The notes below the pieces were generated by a model. The model was given only the letters and a program-made list of their open reading frames with translations, had not been told where the DNA came from and did not search any database. From the NCBI RefSeq assembly GCF_003123725.1, contig NZ_QETA01000003.1, positions 372,001 through 436,000 on the forward strand: a stretch of DNA of 64,000 nucleotides, written 5' to 3'. Positions 59,663 through 64,000 of the stretch are shown here, one piece after another (the stretch's first letter is position 1; every line of letters starts with the position of its first letter). Source of the stretch: Corticimicrobacter populi (GTDB lineage Bacteria; Pseudomonadota; Gammaproteobacteria; Burkholderiales; Burkholderiaceae_B). The translations under genes were made by a program, and so were the position numbers.

Positions 59663-60295
59663 TCAGATCCGGCAAGGCACCTCGCGCCATTGCCCCGGCA
59701 ACAGGCCATCGAGCGCCCACGGGCCAATGCGTACCCGTACCAGCCGCAGCGTGGGCAAGCCGACCGATGCCGTCATCCGTCGTACCTGCCTATTACGACC
59801 TTCGGTGATCGACAGTTCCAGCCAGGCAGTCGGAATATGCTGGCGGAAACGGATAGGGGGATCGCGCAGCCACAGTGTCGGCGCATCCAGCAAGCGAACG
59901 CGGGCCGACCGCGTCGGACCGTCCTTGAGCACCACGCCATCACGCAATTGCTGCAGTTGCGCTTCGGTCGGCCATCCTTCGACCTGGGCCCAGTAGGTCT
60001 TCTCCATCTTGTGGCGCGGATCAGCAATGCGTGCCTGCAGGCGGCCCTCATTGGTGAGCAGCAGCAGCCCTTCGCTGTCCCGGTCAAGCCGCCCGGCGGG
60101 ATAGACCCCCGACACGGGCACGAAATCCTTGAGCGTGGGTCGCCCCTGATCATCGCTGAACTGCGTCAGGACATCGTACGGCTTGTTCAGCAGGATCAGA
60201 CGCGACGGTGCTGCCTCCGTGCGCCGCACCTGCGGAACAGCAGAAGCAACGGGCGAACGGGAACGCGCGAGGCGTGGGCGGCGGGGCTCAACCAT
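59663..60295 (-). CDS. rluE: 23S rRNA pseudouridine synthase (RluE-type)
   Basis: The 210-residue RsuA/RluB/E/F-family enzyme has an N-terminal basic extension (about 1-30), [14 protein letters not shown], the catalytic aspartate D71 in [16 protein letters not shown] and [15 protein letters not shown]. It lacks the S4 domain present in RluB/RsuA, as is typical of RluE (pseudouridine 2457). The start ATG 60293-60295 is the shortest that keeps the basic N-terminus; the ribosome site is poor. Confidence 0.88.
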   Translation of the reverse strand: MVEPRRPRLARSRSPVASAVPQVRRTEAAPSRLILLNKPYDVLTQFSDDQGRPTLKDFVPVSGVYPAGRLDRDSEGLLLLTNEGRLQARIADPRHKMEKTYWAQVEGWPTEAQLQQLRDGVVLKDGPTRSARVRLLDAPTLWLRDPPIRFRQHIPTAWLELSITEGRNRQVRRMTASVGLPTLRLVRVRIGPWALDGLLPGQWREVPCRI

Positions 60296-60411
60296 GGAGA
60301 AACCGGAACATGACAGGACGACCTGCAGTGTACCCGGCAGCAAGCGTTCCGGGGCAAGGCTACAACAGGTTGCTGCTTCGCCTGCAAAGCAAGGATTCCA
60401 GAAAAAACGCT

Positions 60412-61173
60412 CTAGCTACAGTCATCCACGAAGACATGCCGTTGCCCACGCGAGCAGCTTTCGATGCGCGCCTCGATACCGTAGACCCGGGCCAGCCGTT
60501 CGGGGGTCAGCACCACATCAGGGTGTCCGCATACGCTGTGCTGCCGGTTTTCCAGCACCAGTACGCATTCGGCAAACCGCATGACCTGGTTCAGGTCGTG
60601 CAGGGAGGCCACGCACACCATGCCACGGGCTGTGACCACCTGACGGATCAGCTTGAAAAACTGCATCTGTCGGCGCAGGTCCAGTGCACTGGTGGGTTCG
60701 TCCAGCAGCAGGATCTGCGGCTGGCGCACCAGCACCTGTGCCAAGCCGGCCAGTTGCCGCTGACCGCCGCTCAATTCGGCCATGGTACGAAAGCCGAGTT
60801 CGGCAATCCCCAGCATCGCCAGAACGGACTCGATTTCATCATGTTCATGACTGCTGACCCGCCAGCCCCGGCTCTGGTTCTTGAGTGAAAGAATCATTGA
60901 CTCATAGACCGTCAGGCGTGCCTCCGGCGTCGTATCCTGCGGCATGTAGCAGATCCGGGCCGCCTCGACCGGCCGGCCATCATGCTCGGCCACGACACAC
61001 CCCGGCCCGTCAAGCTGGCCGGCCAGGCGCCTAAGCAGCGTGGACTTGCCCGCACCATTGGCACCAACCAGCGCCACCAGGGAACCACCCTGCAACGCAG
61101 GCGTGGAGATCCCCTCCAGAATGGTCTGCCGGCCATAGGCAGCTCCGACCCGATCCAGTGTCAGCGTCACCAT
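60412..61173 (-). CDS. Iron-siderophore ABC transporter, ATP-binding protein
   Basis: The 253-residue FecE/FepC-type ATPase has Walker [10 protein letters not shown] (37-45), the signature [10 protein letters not shown] (about 133-142), Walker [13 protein letters not shown] and the H-loop SLHDLN. It drives import of a ferric siderophore or haem-like compound. It is the last gene of the cluster and overlaps the permease by 7 bp. C-terminal cysteines ([15 protein letters not shown]) are unusual but of unknown meaning. Confidence 0.93.
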   Translation of the reverse strand: MVTLTLDRVGAAYGRQTILEGISTPALQGGSLVALVGANGAGKSTLLRRLAGQLDGPGCVVAEHDGRPVEAARICYMPQDTTPEARLTVYESMILSLKNQSRGWRVSSHEHDEIESVLAMLGIAELGFRTMAELSGGQRQLAGLAQVLVRQPQILLLDEPTSALDLRRQMQFFKLIRQVVTARGMVCVASLHDLNQVMRFAECVLVLENRQHSVCGHPDVVLTPERLARVYGIEARIESCSRGQRHVFVDDCS

Positions 61174-62243
61174 GCCTGTCTCTTCCTGTCCATGATCAGT
61201 GCAATGAAAAACGGAATGCCGATCAGGGTCGTGATCACCCCGATCGGGAAAATCGCGCCGGGCAGGATCATCCGGCTAAGCAGCGAACTCAGCGACAGGA
61301 TCAGGCCACCACACAGCATGGCAACCGGCATGAAAAATCGCTGGTCCTCGCCCACGGTCAGTCGTGCCAGATGCGGCGCGATCAAACCGATGAAACCGAT
61401 GGTGCCGATCGCCGCCACGGAGCAGGCTGCCAGCAGGCTGACCATGACCAGCACGTACAGCCGCAGGCGGGCGACTTTCACCCCCAGGCTGGCAGCCCGC
61501 TGGTCACCCAGCCGCAAAGCCGTCAGTTTCCAGGCATGACAGGCAAAGAACGGGACCGCTATCGCCAGCGACAACAACACGATCCCCAGCTTGGGCCAGG
61601 TACTCTTGGTCAGGCTGCCGAGCGACCAGAACACCACGGCAGCCACCGCCTGATCCGAAGAAAAGAACTGCACGATCGCCAGCAATGCATTGAAAATGAA
61701 CACCATGGCCAGCCCGAAAAGAATGATCGTTTCCCGGGTCACATGCCGCCGCACGCTGAGCAGGTGGATGACACCCGCAGAAAGCATGGCCATCACAAAG
61801 GCGTTGGCGGGTACCACCTGCGCCGTCACGAACGGAACCAGGCTGATCCCGGCGGCAATCCCCAGCGAAGCGCCAAAGCTGGCCGCAGCAGAGATCCCCA
61901 GCGTGAAGGGGCTCGCCATCGGGTTGTCGAGTATGGTCTGCATCTGCGCGCCGGCCAGCGCCAGCGCCGCACCACACAGCACGGCCATCAGCGCCATCGG
62001 CAAGCGCATGTCCCACACCACGACCCTGACAGTTCGCTCCACGCTGTTCGGCGACAGAATCGCCTGCAACACCTCGGTCAGCGACAACTGCGTCGGCCCA
62101 TAGCCGATGTCGGCCACCAGGCTCAGGCACAGTGCCGCCAGCAAGGCCAGCACGACCCCAACCTTGAAATGAACCCGGCGGCCATAGGTATGACGCCCGC
62201 CCGCCTGCGACCTGCCAAGGGACGAATCAGCGTGCATGGTCAT
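61167..62243 (-). CDS. Iron-siderophore ABC transporter permease (FecCD family)
   Basis: The 358-residue permease has about ten transmembrane helices, the family segments VRVVVWDMRLPMALMAVLCGAALALAGAQMQTILDNPMASP and GFIGLIAPHLAR, and GAIFPIGVITTLIGIPFFIALI near the end. The start at ATG 62241-62243 has GGAGG upstream; it overlaps the end of the binding-protein gene by 17 bp. A single permease gene suggests a homodimeric channel. Confidence 0.92.
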   Translation of the reverse strand: MTMHADSSLGRSQAGGRHTYGRRVHFKVGVVLALLAALCLSLVADIGYGPTQLSLTEVLQAILSPNSVERTVRVVVWDMRLPMALMAVLCGAALALAGAQMQTILDNPMASPFTLGISAAASFGASLGIAAGISLVPFVTAQVVPANAFVMAMLSAGVIHLLSVRRHVTRETIILFGLAMVFIFNALLAIVQFFSSDQAVAAVVFWSLGSLTKSTWPKLGIVLLSLAIAVPFFACHAWKLTALRLGDQRAASLGVKVARLRLYVLVMVSLLAACSVAAIGTIGFIGLIAPHLARLTVGEDQRFFMPVAMLCGGLILSLSSLLSRMILPGAIFPIGVITTLIGIPFFIALIMDRKRQAW

Positions 62244-63444
62244 GTTCTCCCTCCAGCGCGGCAAAATAGCCCGGCGCATAGGGCACGGGCAGAAAACGCG
62301 CGTGCAGCGTCCTGAATGTCTCGTCCACATCCAGATCCTCGAACAGCGCCGGATGCAGCCATTTGGCCAATTGTTGTACGGCGACGAAGTCGTAGGGACT
62401 GTTGTAGAACTGGTGCCAGATGGCATAGAACCTGCGCTGCGCAACAGCGGGCGAGCCGCTGTAGGCGGATTTGTCCAGATAACGTGCCAAAGCCTGCCGA
62501 GCTCGCACCGCGTCCGCGCCGGGCCCAACCGGGATCCAGTCGCCATCGGGGCGGAAAGCACTCCAATCAGCACTGGTCACCAGCACGACGTCCGGGGACA
62601 TGGCCAGTACCTGCTCGGGACTGAGCTGTCCGAAGGTGCCCGGCAGTACCTCTGCCGCCAGATTGTGCCCCCCTGCCATTTCCACATAATGGCCCATGTT
62701 CTCATCGCCAAAGCTGTAGCAGCACTCTTCGGCGAACCCTCCCATTCTTTCGATGAACACACGGGGCTGCGGCACGTCTGCCTGTGCGAGGCGCTCGGTA
62801 ACACGCGCACGTTCACGGGCACGGAATGCGATGAAATCCTCCGTGCGCGCACGCTGCCCCAGGATGTCGCCAAACAGCCGCAGCGAAGGCTCTGTGTTGC
62901 GCTCGGGATGATGGCGAAAATCCACATACACGACCGGGATACCGAGGCTGTCCAGCGTTTCCAGATAGCGGGCATCATCGGCAATGCGCGCTGTCTCCAT
63001 GTTGAGGAACAGTACATCGGGCCTGAGTGCCACCGCTCGCTCGAGATTGAATGAAGCATCGGCCAGCCGTCCCAATACCGGGATCTCTCGAATCTCTGGA
63101 AACACCTTGAGGTACTGCGCATAGGTCGCCGGATCGGCCTGCTCCAGATCGCCGCCCCACCCCACGATGCGCCCAAAAGGATGTGCGTCCTCAAGCATGG
63201 CCACAGCATAGGCCTGACGCGCTTCCTCCAAGATGATGCGCCGCACCGGTAGCTTGATCTCCACCTGTCGTCCCAGCACATCGGTCACGACGATACGGCC
63301 TTCGTGCCCCGTGCCGGCCTCGACTGCCGACGCCTGAGCGACAGATGCCGGCGCAGCCTGCGCGGCTCCCCACCCTATCGCCCACAGCAGCCCCATACCT
63401 GCCAGCAGGCGTCCCCAGTTGCTGCCTGTCCATTCATGCATCAT
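62227..63444 (-). CDS. Iron-siderophore ABC transporter substrate-binding protein
   Basis: The 405-residue product has a signal peptide (to about AAQA-30, signal peptidase I type; no lipobox Cys) and a class III periplasmic binding domain of the FepB/BtuF type: IVVTDVLGRQVEIKLPVRRIIL, RPDVLFLNMETA, SPDVVLVTSADW. GGAGG precedes the two adjacent ATGs. The insert FAEECCYSFGDENMG with two adjacent cysteines is the conserved region seen in related iron-complex binding proteins. It starts 15 bp after the MFS stop. Confidence 0.92.
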   Translation of the reverse strand: MMHEWTGSNWGRLLAGMGLLWAIGWGAAQAAPASVAQASAVEAGTGHEGRIVVTDVLGRQVEIKLPVRRIILEEARQAYAVAMLEDAHPFGRIVGWGGDLEQADPATYAQYLKVFPEIREIPVLGRLADASFNLERAVALRPDVLFLNMETARIADDARYLETLDSLGIPVVYVDFRHHPERNTEPSLRLFGDILGQRARTEDFIAFRARERARVTERLAQADVPQPRVFIERMGGFAEECCYSFGDENMGHYVEMAGGHNLAAEVLPGTFGQLSPEQVLAMSPDVVLVTSADWSAFRPDGDWIPVGPGADAVRARQALARYLDKSAYSGSPAVAQRRFYAIWHQFYNSPYDFVAVQQLAKWLHPALFEDLDVDETFRTLHARFLPVPYAPGYFAALEGEHDHAR

Positions 63445-63459
63445 CTTTTCCTCCGTCCA

Positions 63460-64000
63460 TCACGAACCTGATGCCGCAGGCGGACGCACCTGCTGCAGCA
63501 CCCACCATGCGACCAGATAGGCCGCCGCCACGTAAAAGTAGATATGGGCCAGTTCACCGGCATACAGCAAGCCTGCTCCGCAGGCGACACCGACCACAGA
63601 ACAACACTGGGATACACTCTGGAGCCGTCCCAGCACCGCCCCCTGCCGAACGGCCGGCGTATGTCGGGACACCAGACCTGTCAGTATCGGCGTCGTGGCC
63701 GCCAGCAGCACGCCCAATATGAACTGGCCGGCAAAAAACCATCCCGGCACCCTGGCAGCCCCCAGCACGCAGCCAACCAGCGCCAGCCCCCAGGCCAGCC
63801 ATCGCTGAACACGCATGACGCCGACGGCCTGCTGCCCCTCGAAATGACGTGCCCAGGCTCCCGCTCCTGCGCAGAAACCCAATGCGACCAGTCCGTAAGA
63901 GAGCCCTGTCTGCCAGGGCGCAAACTGCAATACCTGCTCGGCATACAGGGACAGCGGCAGTTGCAGGATCATTCTGGCGGCCAGCAGCAAACCCAGAGCC
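63460..64000 (-). CDS. MFS transporter, C-terminal part (runs off right edge)
   Basis: The reading frame continues beyond 64000. The visible 180 residues contain about six hydrophobic helices (PWQTGLSYGLVALGFCAGAGAW, FFAGQFILGVLLAATTPILTGLVS, SVVGVACGAGLLYAGEL, FYVAAAYLVAWWVLQQV), as in the C-terminal half of 12- or 14-helix MFS transporters. It is the upstream gene of the siderophore ABC operon, so it may export or take up a siderophore, as AlcS does in Bordetella; this is inference from context. Confidence 0.8.
   Translation of the reverse strand, partial: ALGLLLAARMILQLPLSLYAEQVLQFAPWQTGLSYGLVALGFCAGAGAWARHFEGQQAVGVMRVQRWLAWGLALVGCVLGAARVPGWFFAGQFILGVLLAATTPILTGLVSRHTPAVRQGAVLGRLQSVSQCCSVVGVACGAGLLYAGELAHIYFYVAAAYLVAWWVLQQVRPPAASGS

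Overview
The window is about 61% GC and is packed with housekeeping genes in long, tightly spaced operons, mostly on the minus strand. Gene content and order (ndk-rlmN-HTH/RodZ-ispG-hisS-yfgM-bamB-der-hisC; pyrG-kdsA-eno-ftsB; tamA-tamB; rpsP-rimM-trmD; a truncated Gram-negative porin at the left edge) point to a betaproteobacterium of the order Burkholderiales, probably Alcaligenaceae (a Bordetella/Achromobacter/Kerstersia relative). This is inferred from gene content only. I see no rRNA, tRNA, CRISPR array, insertion sequence or prophage.

Layout. 1-10.2 kb: porin N-terminus, then the ndk-to-hisC operon and a small membrane protein. 10.4-15.4 kb: valS followed directly by an OmpR-type response regulator and its histidine kinase. 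15.5-18.6 kb: rpsP-rimM-trmD (no rplS after trmD) and a lone TadE-like protein. 18.3-22.5 kb: pyrG-kdsA-eno-ftsB. 22.6-28.3 kb: ETF-ubiquinone oxidoreductase, upp, a thioesterase divergent from a MocR-type regulator, and a sodA-gcvH pair with a Fur-box-like site upstream. 28.4-34.1 kb: a BaiN/YhiN-type flavoprotein carrying an in-frame palindromic insert, a basic amino acid decarboxylase, a cytochrome c peroxidase with an FNR-like promoter, a row of hairpins, and dcd. 34.2-43.4 kb: tamAB, apbC, a small membrane protein and metG. 43.4-46.1 kb: a nemRA-like TetR/SDR/old-yellow-enzyme module with two matching operators. 46.2-49.2 kb: an anaerobic (class III) ribonucleotide reductase locus. 49.2-54.8 kb: trhO and a ytcA-mdtNOP-type tripartite efflux operon. 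54.8-64 kb: an orphan trpB, a thioredoxin-like protein, a PAS/GAF/GGDEF/EAL protein, an RluE-type pseudouridine synthase and an iron-siderophore ABC operon that runs off the right edge.

The most unusual locus is the class III ribonucleotide reductase. The large NrdD protein stops just after its zinc motif. The C-terminal glycyl-radical segment (R-V-M-G-Y, GKQGEF) is a separate 71-residue gene with its own ribosome binding site, overlapping nrdG by four bases. Upstream are an FNR-like site and two NrdR-box-like sequences 31 bp apart. The arrangement suggests a reductase whose radical-bearing segment is a separate, possibly exchangeable, subunit, comparable in principle to GrcA for pyruvate formate-lyase. 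Relatives may carry the same split; I cannot check this here.

Other points of interest are the palindromic repeat translated inside the flavoprotein, consecutive perfect hairpins between convergent genes, paired operators in the TetR/SDR gap, and several orphan pathway genes (gcvH, trpB, tadE).
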